From Isoetes taiwanensis (taxonomy: Eukaryota > Streptophyta > Lycopodiopsida > Isoetales > Isoetaceae), in NCBI GenBank assembly GCA_021234155.1, contig JAJEKV010000002.1:39979841-40043840 (forward strand): a stretch of DNA of 64,000 bases, in the 5' to 3' direction. This document shows positions 11,250-30,951 of this stretch, piece after piece. Every line of letters starts with the position of its first letter. The stretch's first letter is position 1. A model generated the notes under the pieces. The model was not told the origin of the DNA. It did not search any database and was given only the letters and a program-made list of their open reading frames with translations. The translations under genes and the position numbers were made by a program.

Positions 11250-13035
11250 ATGGACCTGGAGTGGAGATTGGTACATTGGATTTTTCGGATTGACATCATC
11301 TCGTACTATGGGACACAACTATGGAGTTCAAAGCAATTCTTGCTGGATTTTTCACGAATTCAGGGGAAGCCTTGTAAGCTACCATGTGGAATTGAAATTT
11401 CCGCGATGCGGTTTAGAAATAGCGTGAAGTTTCACGCCAAAAATAGCCATTCTTCTTGGTGTTTTTTTTGGTAGGAATGGAGATGTATGTAGGTGGGTAG
11501 GCTAGGCTAGATCCACGTGAAACTATTAGTCAGGACCTAGAAAACTTCCCAAATCAAAGAGCCCGGTATTCACATTCAAGTCTTTGAGGTGATCTCTCAC
11601 TACTCATATTATTTAATATAATGTGATCTTTGCGGTTTCTTTATTTAAAATATGTTTTTACGTGAAGAATTGGATTTTCCTTGTGTTTTTCCATTTGATC
11701 CAGCGATATTCCAACTCTATTTCATATATATTAGAGATATAAAAAGTGATTATTTGCCTTAATCCATTGTTCCAAGTTGTTTTCTCACTAAAACTTTGTT
11801 CTACTACATTGATCTTCCAGGAAATTTTGCATCGATGGATCGAGACCACAACCTTTCCACATAACAAATGATTTGATATTGAGTGTAAGAAAATCAAAGC
11901 GGTGGCTCTGCCAAGTCACAAATCATACCCCTACATCCATACCGCGACAGGAGACGATTACCCGCGGTTTTTCAAGGCTAAGAAAAAAGGTACATTGGTC
12001 TAAATACCTTGTTCGAGAGGCGTTGCAGTCGATTTTTCCCGTATTGGACCACTAGTAGGATTGTTCTCATCTCTGAAGCGGTGGCTTTTTACCTTTGCCC
12101 AACTAATTACCTGTTGACATTCTAGAATGGTAGTTGCAAGGGATGGGCAAAGCTGGCGTGTCACGAGCCCTCAACATAGCAAGCATGATTCAGTCCCGCC
12201 ACTCAACCATTGATCATATCTTCCTGCCGGACTTTTGACTTTGGTTGAAGATAGCGAGGAGGCAAACGTCAAGACTTTGTATTGGGCCGCCCAAAAGCTT
12301 TTGACAGCGTGCTTCGGAAATATTGTGGCAAGATCGTAAACTGCGGTGCCACCGGGCTATATAAGATATGCTAAGGCGATTGTAGGCGGGAGGCCAACCA
12401 TTCAACAAGCGACATCGGGTTAAACGGGGGATGCCCTCTCTCCCAATATTGTTTGCACTTTACATTGTCCGGCTATTTAACATTGACAATGGAGTGGAGG
12501 GTGGCCAAGCGTTTGCGCGGATCACCGGGTGGCTTCCTTATCACGTTGATGATGTAGACTTCTAACACACTCGAAGAACATACCATTTTGGGATATTGCG
12601 GACACACTCTACCGGACCAGCGAGCATGCGTGTCAACTTTGGTCAAAACTAGGGTGATCCACATCTCATCCCCTAAAGTCGGATAAAGGCCTCCCTCGTT
12701 CACTTCGAGGGGGGCAAGATGTGGAAGGTGGCTTGACTATAAAGGCAATCATTTGGGAGTGATTTCCTTCTACAATGTACTAGGAACACTTCCATTGATT
12801 TACAAGTGGCGATTAATTTGAAACATGGTATGTAGTGTAAAACAATAATCATAGAGTGGGCTGCGATTGTGCCCTCCGGTCGCGCACCTATCAGTTTTGA
12901 TGGGCTTCGTCCTTCTATCACGGGGTCAAAGTTTGGGGCCAATGGGTATGCCTTATTACACGGAATGACTTCGGGCGAGGTGCAAAAACCTCCCTTGGCT
13001 TACTTGGAGCGGCGTGAAATCCAGTCTCAATACTT
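11250..13035 (+). mobile_element. LINE reverse-transcriptase fragment, copy B
   Basis: Broken frames carry RT palm features: KAFDSVLRKY near 12290-12330, VKRGMPSLPILFALYI near 12418-12465 (cf. the usual VKQGCPLSPTLF), and YHVDDVDF near 12540-12560 in place of YADD. From 12840 it matches the copy at 4340-4560. The whole block is repeated, diverged, at 13040-14760. Stops and shifts are frequent, so it is dead. Confidence 0.75.
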
Positions 13036-16000
13036 AAAGTGACCAAATTTACATCAAGTTGCTTTCGGATCGCCATCATCTCATTGCTCCGGACACAACT
13101 ATAGAGTTATTTTGGAAGAAAGAATTCTTATGTCAAGCAGGTCAAAAGCAATTTTGCGCCTAGAGCTCGGAGCTTGGTTGAGAATTCGGAGAAGCCTTGT
13201 AGCTACCATGTGGAATTGAAATTTCTGAGTCTGGTTTAGAAATAGCATGAAGTTTCCTACCAAAAATAGCCATTCTTCTTGGTATTTTTGGTAGGAATGG
13301 AAAGCATGTAGGTGGGTGGTAGGCTAGGCTAGATCCGACGAAAACTATTGATCAGGACCCTAGAAAACTTTTCCAAACCAAAGAGCTGGGTATTCACATT
13401 CAAGCCTTTGGGTGATCTCTCACTACTCCTTACTATTCTAATATAATATCCTTTGCTGGTTTCTTTATTTAAAATATGTTTTTACGTGAAGAATTGGATT
13501 TTTTCTTGTGTTTTTCCATTTGGTCAGCGATATTCCAACTCTAATTCGCTCCATGGCCTTCAAATTTGGTGATTAATTATTATTATTATTATTATTATAT
13601 TAAAGATATTAAAGTGATTATTTGCCTTCTAATCCATTGTTCCAAATTTTTTTCACTTAAAAACTTTTGTTCTACTATTGTTTGTAGCCATTGATGCAAA
13701 ATTACCATATATTTCTATTTTTTCTTCATTACGCCCTAACGAACAAGCGGTTGATTGACATACCGGAATTTTGCTATGAAGAGACACTGCAGGAGAAGCT
13801 ACCTGCGATGGATCTGGGAGACCACAACCTTTCCGTAACTAGTGATTTGATATTGAGTGTACTCAAATGCTAGCTCTGCCAAGTCATAAATCATACCCTA
13901 CATCCATACTACGACGAGCCGATTACCCGCAGTTTTTCTAAGGCTAAAGGAGGGTACATGGGTCCTAAATGCCTTGTTTGAAAGGCGTTACGAAGGTTTT
14001 TTTCCGTGGTGGACCAGCGGTGACTTTGGCCAAGGCATTTATATGCTTGGGAAAATTGTGGGCAAAGATCGTGAAACTACTTGATGCCACCGCGGGCTAT
14101 ATAGGATATGCTAAAGGCCGGTTGTAGCTGGAAGCCAACCATTCGACAGCAGACATCGGGGTCAGCGGGAATGCCTTCTCTCCCATCTTTGTTTTGAACT
14201 TTACATTGATCAGCTAGCTTATTGATAATAATGGGTGGTGAGACTCAACTTTTTACACCGGATCACCCGGGTAGCTCATATACGTTCTTGGCGTGAACTT
14301 CTAGCACACTCCGAAGAACATGAAATGCCATTTTGCCGATGTCTTGGACACACTCTACCAGACCACTGACATGGGTGTCAACTTTGATCAAAACTAGGTG
14401 ATCCACATCTCATCCCTCAAATTCGACCAAGGCCTCTCCGTTCACTTCACGAGGGCAAGATGTGGAGGTGACCATTCTGAAGCAGGTCATTTAGGAGTGG
14501 AATTTCCTTCAACAATGTACTAAAACACTTCCATCCGTTTACAAGTGGCAGTGATTTGGAAAGCATGGTATGTAATTATGTAAAACAACTTGATCATAGA
14601 GTGGGCGCATGGATTAACCCATCAGTCGCACCTATCCCAAGTTTTTGGTGGAACTTCGTTCTTCTATATGGGGTCAAAGTTTGGGGCCTGGTGGTGTACT
14701 TATTACGGAATGACTTCAGGCGGGTGCAAAAACACCCTCCTTGTACGGGCATTGGCGTGAAATTCACCATATCGAATACTGTGCTTAGCAAGTTTCTTCC
14801 CCTCTTGAGAGGGCAGCCCCATCATCTACTTTCGGAATGTGGGCAATGGCGGCGATGCTCATCTATCAATTTGGCACCTAGCATTGGCAATGGGCTGCAT
14901 AAGCCTCAAGACTGCTTTGGGAGAAAAAGAGAGGCCCTTTGGTAGCCAAATGGAATGTGCATGAGCACATGTGCAACGAAGCGAGATCATCATAAGCAAC
15001 GATCGGTATCTTGAAGCTTGCATTCTCATCAAGCTTTTGAGATACCCGACACCCTTGAACATGTTAAGATAGATAGCACATTATTAACACCACATAAAAC
15101 GCACACTAGAATAGGGCCCCTTAATGCTACATGCATACCATTTGCCCCATGAAAAAGCCGCAGTTACCACGCCTACTCGATTCATGCAATTTTACCACTC
15201 CAAATTGAAGAAACCATGCCAAAATAGCCTTTTCATTCTTTGCCGTGGGAGCCATTGAAGATGAATCTCTCACTCTTGAGTTGTCCAAAAGTATGAGAAA
15301 ATCACGGATACACTATCTTTGAGTTAATTCAGATGCGACTGCAGCTACATGTGATAATGAAACATAACTTGATGCGATTGATGGGATCATACCGCCGAGG
15401 TCATGGATATGGAGGCTCAACTATGTCCATTTTAATACGGTTTACCGGCATTCCAAATATCATCCTCTTGGTGTCCTTGCCAAAATACATTCCCCTCTAG
15501 GGATTAAAGTCGGAACAAACCTTGTATCTTCAAGAGGTTAACTTTGAATACTAGGATTGAGTTCAACATTTGGAGATACTATGAGATCTTTAACTTGGTG
15601 GAGATCAAGTAACTCAATTTGTTCCTCAAAATCCCCCTCCCCTCCTTTTTTTCAAATTACGAATGTTAGGGGAAATTCATTAAGGAGAGGATTGCTTTTG
15701 GCATCTTAGACCATATTTTGAGCATATATAAGATCTACATCATCTAGGCTCTGAGTTTCTAGTTCATTTTTGGTGTGAGGAGAATATTTTATAGTTTTCC
15801 ATGTGATTTTGGACCACAGTTTTAAAACTTTTTGGATGCAAATTTTTAGATAAATGATTGGTCTTTGGAAAGATGCAATAGAATGGGGATGAATGGCGGT
15901 GGGCGAAATGCTTCTGGCCATGGCCGGTAGATGGAAATATTTGATTCATACTTTCGAAAAATGCTTTCATGTTTTTTTTGCATGTAGGGTCCTTGTAAAA

Positions 16001-16390
16001 AAATGTAGTCGATAAGAGGAATCTATTTCCTATCATTACATTGACTTTCAATTATCGATGGAATATTTTTGGCCAAGTTCACTTTTTCTAGTGATAGCAA
16101 ATGTTAAACAATTTTAGATCTGGTGGAAGGATGATGATTTACATTGGGTTTCTTTTTCAACTAAGGTAGGAAATGAGGAGATATGAATGCATTGAATTCT
16201 TTGAGAGCCTACAATAAATAGCGGTTTAATAAAAGGACTATGGGAAGCGGGGAATGGTACACATGAGATTGCAAAAGAAGAATTATTTAGAATAAGTTCT
16301 TTAGCTCCTTGTGGGTCCCATAGGCGATTGGCCTCGATTGGGTGATAAAAAATTCTCATTCTCATTCTCATTCTCATTCTCATTCTATTT
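13036..16390 (+). mobile_element. LINE reverse-transcriptase fragment, copy C, with (ATTCTC)n tail
   Basis: The first 1.7 kb parallels copy B block by block (for example GATTTGATATTGAGTGTA at 11872 and 13845, and GCTCTGCCAAGTCA at 11908 and 13871). From 14580 it follows the copy at 4340-5400. The 3' end has the conserved CCCATAGGCGATTGGCCTCG and GATAAAAAATTCTC, then an (ATTCTC)n array at 16351-16388. No intact frame is left. An (ATT)n run lies at 13577-13600. Confidence 0.75.
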
Positions 16391-18389
<1,999 letters not shown>

Positions 18390-18839
18390 GGCGATGGGAA
18401 TCAAAAGAAAACTTCCAAGAGCGGTCACATCCTTTGTGGCGGAACCTCGTGATCAAGGGGATAAACAGCGATTCCTAATCTAGGACGCGAAGATCGAAAT
18501 AGAGGCCCAAAAGGGGGCTAAATAAAATCGACTACGAAGAACCTGGCTCGGCTTTTAATTATTTGTAGAAATTTGTTGAGCAGCAATCCGTTGCTTAACA
18601 AAAGCAGGGGCAAAGGGATCGACTTTTGCCATACCGAGCGACAAACCATTCTTTGCAAAAGCGAGGGGTTGAGGCGGTTCGGGTTTGCACCTTTCATAGC
18701 TACCACTAGCGAGGGGGTGCAAAAGGACTGAATGGGATTTATAGGGCAAATCTTGAATGTTATGATGAAAATTCTGGAGAATATGGAGCAAAACAAGAGG
18801 GGAGGAACAAACAAGGAGGAAGCCATCACACCAGGCCCA

Positions 18840-23725
<4,886 letters not shown>

Positions 23726-24440
23726 ACTCTTGATAAAAAATATGCTTTCTCCTACAAGGATAATCCGATTAGAGATCTCTCGTCATACACAGGCATTGTA
23801 GTGGACAAAATTTTAGGTGGAATCATCAAAGCGTAGATGTAGGATAAATCTGAGGGCTTAAAAGCCTTTTTTGCGATCTGAGAGAAAATGTGGGCATATG
23901 GATACTTTCGACTTAAAGGGGATGTTATTCAAGATATTAGTGCAAGCGGTGGTGCTATATGGATGTGAAGTCGAGGGGGCGAGGGGCTTATCGCTAGATC
24001 TATGAAAAATCGAAAAGAGTGTAGAAAAGTTCTTGTATACGAACTTGGTGTTAAAATGCAAACCCCATATGAAATGGCATTGGCTGAATCGGTATCTTTG
24101 CCATTAGATTGCGAGGGCTTTATCCCAATTCTAACATATCGAGCAAACTAGGTGGTCTCGATGATAGTAGTTATCCTCGTTTGGCTTTAAAGGAGTCATT
24201 TGATAGGGGATGGTATGCGGATGGCATGGTGTGGCTGAGGAAGTAGGGGTTTGACATTGCGGACTTAGGTCAGAACAAGAAAAAAGATAAGAGAATGGAT
24301 TACGTGAGCAATGATGAATCGAGATGCAGTTCGGGCCAGGGCACAAAATGCTACATTATAGAAAAGATGAATGGATAATATAGGCAATCCGGTTATGGGG
24401 ATATGCCAAAGCAATTGAACACCAACAAGAAATAACATAG
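23726..24440 (+). mobile_element. LINE 3' fragment, diverged copy
   Basis: 24120-24240 matches 22940-23070 (CCCAATTCTAACATA, GATGATAGTAGTT, GTCATTTGATA), so this is a third copy of the same C-terminal region. It contains a YTGIVVDK stretch near 23785. Frames are broken throughout and no tail is evident. Confidence 0.6.
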
Positions 24441-24479
24441 ATTCATCTAGCCCTAGATCAGTGACATGCAATCGGTTTT

Positions 24480-25260
24480 GAGTTTGTGAAAGACTCTTTG
24501 GAAGAAAAAATCCGGTTACAGATTGATGAGGGATCTTTGCGGTTGGAATTTCACAAATGGCAAAGACTACTTTTGGAACGAAGTCAAGAAGTTGGATTTC
24601 ATTAAAGAGGAATCTGCAAAGAAAATTGAGTTAGTCGGGGAATTAGAGACCATGAGATTTGCCAATAGTTTGAAGATTGGCGAGTCCATGGCTAACTCAT
24701 AGCATATGCCGGATGACCAAGAACACATTGCTTGAGATTCCAAATCTAGCAGCCAAGAATAAAGACTAAAGGTATGTTTTCAAATTCTGACTTTGGTTAT
24801 CTCGAAAGAGTTGTTGGGAACTATCTCGGTTTCTAACTTGTCTTAAAATGGAATGATTGAAGCTGTCTCTATTGAGAAAAAAAACGATGTAGTCTAATGG
24901 TATAAATTTCCTAAATTTATCTTTGAAGGCTAACCCGCGTCAATATATTCAAGTATGCAATTTAAGCCCAAATCCGAGACCACGAGCCATTTAACAAAAA
25001 TGACTTGCAAACATCCCACAAATTAGCTAAGCCCTCGGTCTTCCTCAGGAGTCCGAAGTTCGTCTTCACAATCCTACATTGAAGATTATATCGACCACTG
25101 AAGAATCTCATAGTGATTCTTTAGTTACGAGCAGTTTGTTATTCTTCAAGTTCTAAGTCTTCTTCTAGTTCCAACGAAGAAATTATAAAAGAAGCTTCTT
25201 CATCAAGCATGGCTGAGCCTGCCAACATGTCGGATCATGAGAGCGGGATTCCTCGCCTAT
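24480..25260 (+). other. Coding-like remnant with a serine-rich stretch, unrecognised
   Basis: Plus-strand frames read charged sequence at 24540-24700 (a FIKEESAKKIELVGELE stretch) and, near 25140-25260, a run of serines followed by NEEIIKEASSSSSMAEP. Stops interrupt it. The acidic, Ser-rich character recalls retroelement ORF1 or gag linkers, but I cannot assign it. Confidence 0.3.
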
Positions 25261-26106
25261 CATAGAAGTCGACAATGCACCCGTTTATATTGTTAGCCAA
25301 AATTAGTTTCTTGCTCTTTCTCACAGTGAGCCATCATGACTTTTTTTGGATATAAAGTCAACATTGAGGCGAGATACTTGCTTGAGCTGAAACTACTCCT
25401 TTGAAACAAAATTCATCTTTGAATGCATATATTTGAAGCACCATTAAAATGGGCTTTGCATGAAAAGCAGAACCGATCACTCAAACATGCGTGCTTTGTG
25501 CCTAACTAGGAGCAGCCCCTTGTGTTCCAAAATCTAGAAAAACCCTCTACCTTACCTCTTTTTTTCTCATACTTCTTATTTTACGTAAGCTTTTTATGTA
25601 AAAATGTTGATTGCATGCTAATTTTTGTTGTGAAATGACCTCATGTCATCATACATGTAGAGAGTTTTCAAGAAATGAAGCATTTTTTTTATCTTAAAGT
25701 GGTATTCTTATGTTTGAGACTGGGTTTTGCTTTATTCTTAATAGATTTTGTACTTTTCTAAATATGTTTAGTTTAAGTAAATGCAAATCATTATTTTTGT
25801 TTTCTTTCGTCATACAAGCTGCTAAGAGTTCTTTTTCATTTTTGAAGTATAGTTCTTAGGTTTTTTTGCGGTGGTGAGAAAGTAGGCCAATTTGATTTGA
25901 TGTACAATAGTTCAAGATGTAATACAATTACTTGCAAGTTTTAATTAAAAGTTGGCCCTACATGTCCATATAAGTCTCTCAAAGTTGGCCCTTTTATTAC
26001 GTAAAATTGGTGCCACATATCATCTTCAAATGAGGCGGACAATTCCATGTATGGTATCTATATTATTCCATTGTGTTCTTTGCCATGGGGCAATCAAAAT
26101 CTTCTA
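25261..26106. other. Unassigned AT-rich flank
   Basis: Nothing recognised: no open frame of note and no clear repeat. Confidence 0.4.
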
Positions 26107-28496
26107 GGTATAATCTTGCAACAATCAAATTTGGTATTTTTTGTAACATATGATTTATTAAGGTTAATAGGTGGTGGGGGTATACCAAGCCCGTATGAAT
26201 ACCCGAGAAAGGCGAGGGGTTTCTTGACATCTCTGGATCCATTTTTTTTTTTTTTTTCCTAGGTGGGCATAAGCGTCCTTAATCAAGCTCCGGCACTTGG
26301 CGTTGCTTGCTAAATCGGGGAGGATGGGGCGGGGAAAGGGATGCGGCATGTTGGCTTATCTTCTGCGAGGGCTTCTGGTTTCGATTTAAGTCTTCTAGCC
26401 GGTGAGTTGGCGCTGATGCGTGTGTTTTACCTCTTTCGATTCATTTGCTTGAGATGTCTTTAAGAAGGGAGGCCGGGGAGGGGCAAAGGGCTGGGCATGC
26501 AAATCTTCCATCGGTTCGATGGCCTCTATGGGCTGCTCATCACCTGCTGGCGATTCTATCCCTTTGCGGATACTAGCATTTTGGGATTCAATTGATGTTT
26601 ACGTTACTTTAGGCCTTTACGGACAAGATGTTCCCAAATCTTTCTATGATGCCCTTGGGATTTTGTGACTCCAAATGTCTAGCGAGGAGGGGCTAGCCTT
26701 GGAAAGGTGTTTTGAGAGGTCGATTCAGAAGTCCTAAGGCCTTGAATGATGCTATCAAAAAAAGACTTCAAGCTGGTCTCCCAAGCTTCTTTGGCGTGGT
26801 GTTGGATACGCAAAGCTTTGAAAAATAATAAGTGCATTGTTTTGAGGAATGGTAGGATATTGTATGAAAGATTTTGGAAAAGTTCACTATAGTTGTCATA
26901 TGCACAATATCTACGAATCTATGATTGAAAAGGTAAGGATCTTTATTTAAGGTGGGGGTGCGGGTGATACTAAAGGGTTGTGTGTCTTGGATAATAGGAA
27001 TCTTTTAAATAAGGCATGCCATTACGTGATGTATATCATGGGGTGTGTAGACTATCCCCAAGCCGACCTTTACTTTGTGCGGGGATGTTGAGGGTGCGGA
27101 AAATACACATTAAGTAGTTCTTGGATTATTCCTCATAATTACGCCCATGTGAATGAACCACAGAGTGCGGGCGGCATGGAAGTGTTGCTTAATCCTGGGC
27201 TGTACATTTTGCCTCCCGACATAAGAACTATTATCTTTGGTTATCCTTGGGGTTTGTTCTGTTGAGAGGAATGGGCTGGTAGAAGGCGCTATTGGGATGA
27301 TGCCATTCCAGCAAGACCGAGCGAGGACTCAAACTTTGAGGATGCGCATGAAGAACCTTTAGCTCGGGCGGATATCACGATGTTGGTGCGGACTATATCC
27401 ACTTTTACACAGGGGACCACCACCATGGCGAGTGGGTTGATTTCTTTCATGTGGTTCCTTCTTGTGCGGTGTATAGTCTTTTGTATTTATCTGCTACATT
27501 GTATCTCTACGGTTTATGGTTGAGTGCAATTTGTGCGGGGTCTTCTTGAGAGATGGATGGAAATGGCGACACCATGGATGAGACCCCACTGTGGTTGTTA
27601 GTATTGGTCTGATATCATCGGTTCTACCATTGATGATTCTCATCCAAACCCGCATGCTTATCCTCACGAAAGTGAGGAAGTCTTTCTTCTTTGAGGAATT
27701 TGTGACTAGCATTGTGCGGAGGTTAGTCGTGGGGAGTTGCAGCCTCATTGAGGATCCTGAGAAGGCAGATAGGAAGCTTCTATGTTGCTATAAATTCTGC
27801 CTTATCTGCTGTGCAATGGGACCGTCTTGGTGTGCCGGAATCAGAGCTGCATGTGTTGCGCTCACACATGAGCTTGGCAAGGGGCTCTCCTGACACAGGA
27901 GATCGGCCAGCTTGATCAGCTCATCAGGCATGCTAGCTCTGGGCCGACCACGGAGGAATTGAGAAGCTTTGTGTTGAACTTGCATCTGGTTATCTGGTTA
28001 TGTGTGATGAACTTATATGTTGTTGTGATCTGAACTATTTCTGCCATGTGGCTTCTGTATGCTGGTATTTCAATGTAAATATTTGACATTTTGTTTGCTT
28101 GATAATTGGATTTTTGTTTCACTGTTTTATATTTCGGCGGTGTTTATTCGATTGGGGCATTGGCCCCTTGCATAAAGGAGCTCCATTACTTGGAGCTCTC
28201 TTATGCTGTTTAACTAATGTGGTTACTTGCTGGGGTTCGATTCCCGAGGCTCGGGCGATATGGAAATCTGCCGGGTATAACGGTATTCTTTGGAGAATCG
28301 CCATGGTTTTATTTATAGTTGCATGTATTTTTGTTCAAGTCAAACAAGCCAGGTATGACTTGTAAAGGACTTGAAATGGAGGGCAGGGATGCTCTTAGAG
28401 AGCATCTTGACTTTTGGACCATTGTCTTTTTTTTTAAATGGCTGTCATCTGACGGCCCAAAATCCATAATACAAGTTATATCCATAGTCTCCAAGC
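26107..28496 (+). mobile_element. Rep-like element, left copy of a large inverted repeat
   Basis: This 2.4-kb unit matches the reverse complement of 28912-31275 along its whole length, from TATAATCTTGCAACAATCAA to AAGTTATATCCATA. The encoded Rep-like protein is broken by more indels than in the right copy (about 26455-27450). Compared with the right arm, extra G residues and CAG-to-CGG or CGAG changes recur (27087, 27168, 27383, 27428, 27470). No target duplication is clear around this copy. See the right copy for the protein. Confidence 0.8.
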
Positions 28497-28545
28497 TCAA
28501 TTGACCCACTCCTGCAATTGCCATGATTCGAGCCATTCTGCCTTG

Positions 28546-28669
28546 TTTTTTGCGCCTCACCTTCATAGTGGCGGCGCCAAAAGCCCTTTACAAATGTCCC
28601 TCCCTCCTCATGGCAATTACCTAGTAATGTATCACCTAGTAATGTATGAAGGTGAGGCGCAAAAAACAT
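28546..28669. mobile_element. Small foldback element in the loop of the large inverted repeat
   Basis: TTTTTTGCGCCTCACCTTCATA at 28547-28568 is an exact inverted copy of 28647-28668. The interior has a short tandem (CACCTAGTAATGTAT). Its size fits a MITE; no target duplication is visible. Confidence 0.65.
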
Positions 28670-29459
28670 TTGAACTCTAGTACTCCATGCATTATCGTAG
28701 GCATAAAACAAACGCAACTAAATTATAGACACATGAATGACAACTCGAGATTCTAATTCCCGGAGAGCAACCTAAAATAGGGATATCCATTTACCGTACT
28801 TGTGAGATGCTAAAAAATCACATTATACCATTTAAAATTCCACAGGGAAGCACCGAACCGAGAACATTTATGCTTGCTATATAAATAACAACATGATGCA
28901 CCACATCATAACCACATCATCAACTTGTATTATGGATATAACTTGTATTATGGATTTTGGGCCGTCAGATGACAGCCATTTAAAAAAAAAGACAATGGTC
29001 CAAAAGTCAAGATGCTCTCTAAGAGCATCCCTGCCCTCCATTTCAAGTCCTTTACAAGTCATACCTGGCTTGTTTGACTTGAACAAAAATACATGCAACT
29101 ATAAATAAAACCATGGCGTATTCTCCAAAGAATACTGTTATACCTGCAGATCAAATATCAGGCCTGAGCCTGGGGAATCGAACCCTAGCAAGTAACCACA
29201 GCTCAGCCGAGCATAAGAGAGCTCCAAGTAATGGAGCTCCCTTATGCAAGGGGGCCAATGCCCCACTGGAATAAACACCGCCGAAATATAAGCAGAAACG
29301 GGTGTCCAATTATCAAACAAACAAATGTCAAATATTTACATTGAAATACCAAAGATCTGAAGCCACATGGCAGAAATAGTTCAGATCACAACAACATATA
29401 AGTTCATCACACATAACCAGATAACCAGATGCAAGTTCAACACAAAGCTTCTCAATTCC

Positions 29460-29863
29460 TGGTCGGCCCAGAGCTAGCATGCCTGATGAGCTGATCAAGC
29501 TGGCGTATCTCCTGTGTCAGGAGAGCCCTTGCCAAGCTCATGTGTGAGCGCAACACATGCAACTCGATTCCGGACACCAAGGCGGTCCCATTGCACGGCC
29601 AGAAAAGGGGGAATTTATAGCAACATAGAAGCTTCCTATCTGCCTTCTCAGGATCCTCAATGAGGCTGCAATCCTGTGCGCCTCCGTACCAACCTGCACA
29701 ATGCTAGTCACAAATTCCTCAGCAGTAAAGACTTCCTCACTTTCAGGAGGATAAGCATGCGGGTTTGGATGAGAATCATCAATGGTAGAACTGATGATAT
29801 CAGGACCAATACTAACAGCCACAGGTGGGGTCTCATCCATGGTGTCGCCATTTCCATCCATCT
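29460..29863 (-). pseudogene. Second reading frame of the Rep-like element, unrecognised
   Basis: From ATG at 29863 the minus strand reads an acidic, Pro-rich start (MDGNGDTMDETPPVAVSIG), then EEVFTAEEFVTSIVQVG, a basic helix (HRIAASLRILRRQ) and, after a frameshift near 29600, LHVLRSHMSLARALLTQEI. The same order is found in the left copy near 27550-27950, so it belongs to the element. I recognise no family. It could be a C-terminal exon of the Rep-like protein or a separate small protein. Confidence 0.4.
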
Positions 29864-29971
29864 CAAGAAGACCCCGCACAAATGCACATACCAACCATAA
29901 ACCAGAGAGATACAACAGCAGATAAATACAAAAGACTATACACTGTACAAGAAGGAACCACATGAAAGAAA

Positions 29972-30951
29972 TCAACCCACTGCCATGGTGTGGTCCCCTG
30001 TGTACACAGGGATATAGTCTGCACCAACATCAGGGATATCCGCCTCAGAGCTAAAGGTTCTCTCATGCAGATCCTCAAAGTTTGAGTCCTGTTCGTCTGC
30101 TGGAATGGCATCATCCCAATAGCGCCTTCTACCAGGCCCATTCCTCTCAACAGGAACAAACCCTGAAGGATAACCAAAGATAATAGTTCTTATGTCGAAG
30201 GCAAAAGGTGAGGATTAAGCAACACTCTCCATGCTGCCAAGACTCGTGTTCATTCACATGGGCAGAATTATGAGGAATAATCCAAGAACTACTTAATGTG
30301 TATTTTCCAGACCTCAACATCCTGCACAAAGTAAAGGTCAGGCTTGGGGATAGTCTACGACCCCCATGATACATCACGTAATGGCATGCCTTATTTAAAA
30401 GATTCCTATTATCCAAGACACACAACCCTTTAGTATCACCTGCACCCCACCTTAAATAAAGATCCTTACCTTTTTCAATCATAGATTCAGAGATATTGTG
30501 CATATGACAACTATAGTGAACTTTTCCAAAATCTTTCATACAATATCCTACCATTCCCTCAAAACAATGCAGCCTATTATTTTTCAAAGCTTTGCAGACC
30601 AACACCACGCCAGCAGGCTTGGGAGACCAGTTGAAGTCTTTTTTGATAGCATCATTCAAGGCCTTAGGACTTCTGAATCGACCTCTCAAAACACCTTTCC
30701 AAGGCTACTGCCCCTGCTAGACATTTGGAGTCACAAAATCTGACAAGGGCATCATAGAAAGATTTGGGAACATCTTGTCCAGAAAGGCCTAAAGTAACAG
30801 AAACATCAATTGAATCCCAGCTCGGGCTAGTATCTGGCAAAGGGATAGAATCAGCAGTCTGTGCAGATGAGCAGGCCATAGAGGCCATCGAACCAGATGG
30901 AAGATTTGCATGCCCAGCCCTTGCCCTCCTGGCCTCCCTTCTTAAAGACAT
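29972..30951 (-). pseudogene. Rep-like (HUH-family layout) protein, catalytic His motif missing
   Basis: Reading from ATG at 30951, residues near 58-70 give DVSVTLGLSGQDV, which suits Rep motif I, and the frame continues to CLAGAVALERC. Then the frame shifts and reads GVLRGRFRSPKALNDAIKKD, on through CKALKNNRLHCFEGM to GYCMKDFGKVHY, a Y-x-x-K arrangement like Rep motif III. In rolling-circle Reps a His-hydrophobic-His motif lies between these two; here it is absent exactly at the LER/GVLRG junction, in both arms. A further shift leads to RTIIFGYP and a C-terminal domain ending at 29972. I infer a relative of single-tyrosine HUH transposases such as those named Replitrons. No profile search was possible, and as written the protein would be inactive. 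Confidence 0.5.
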
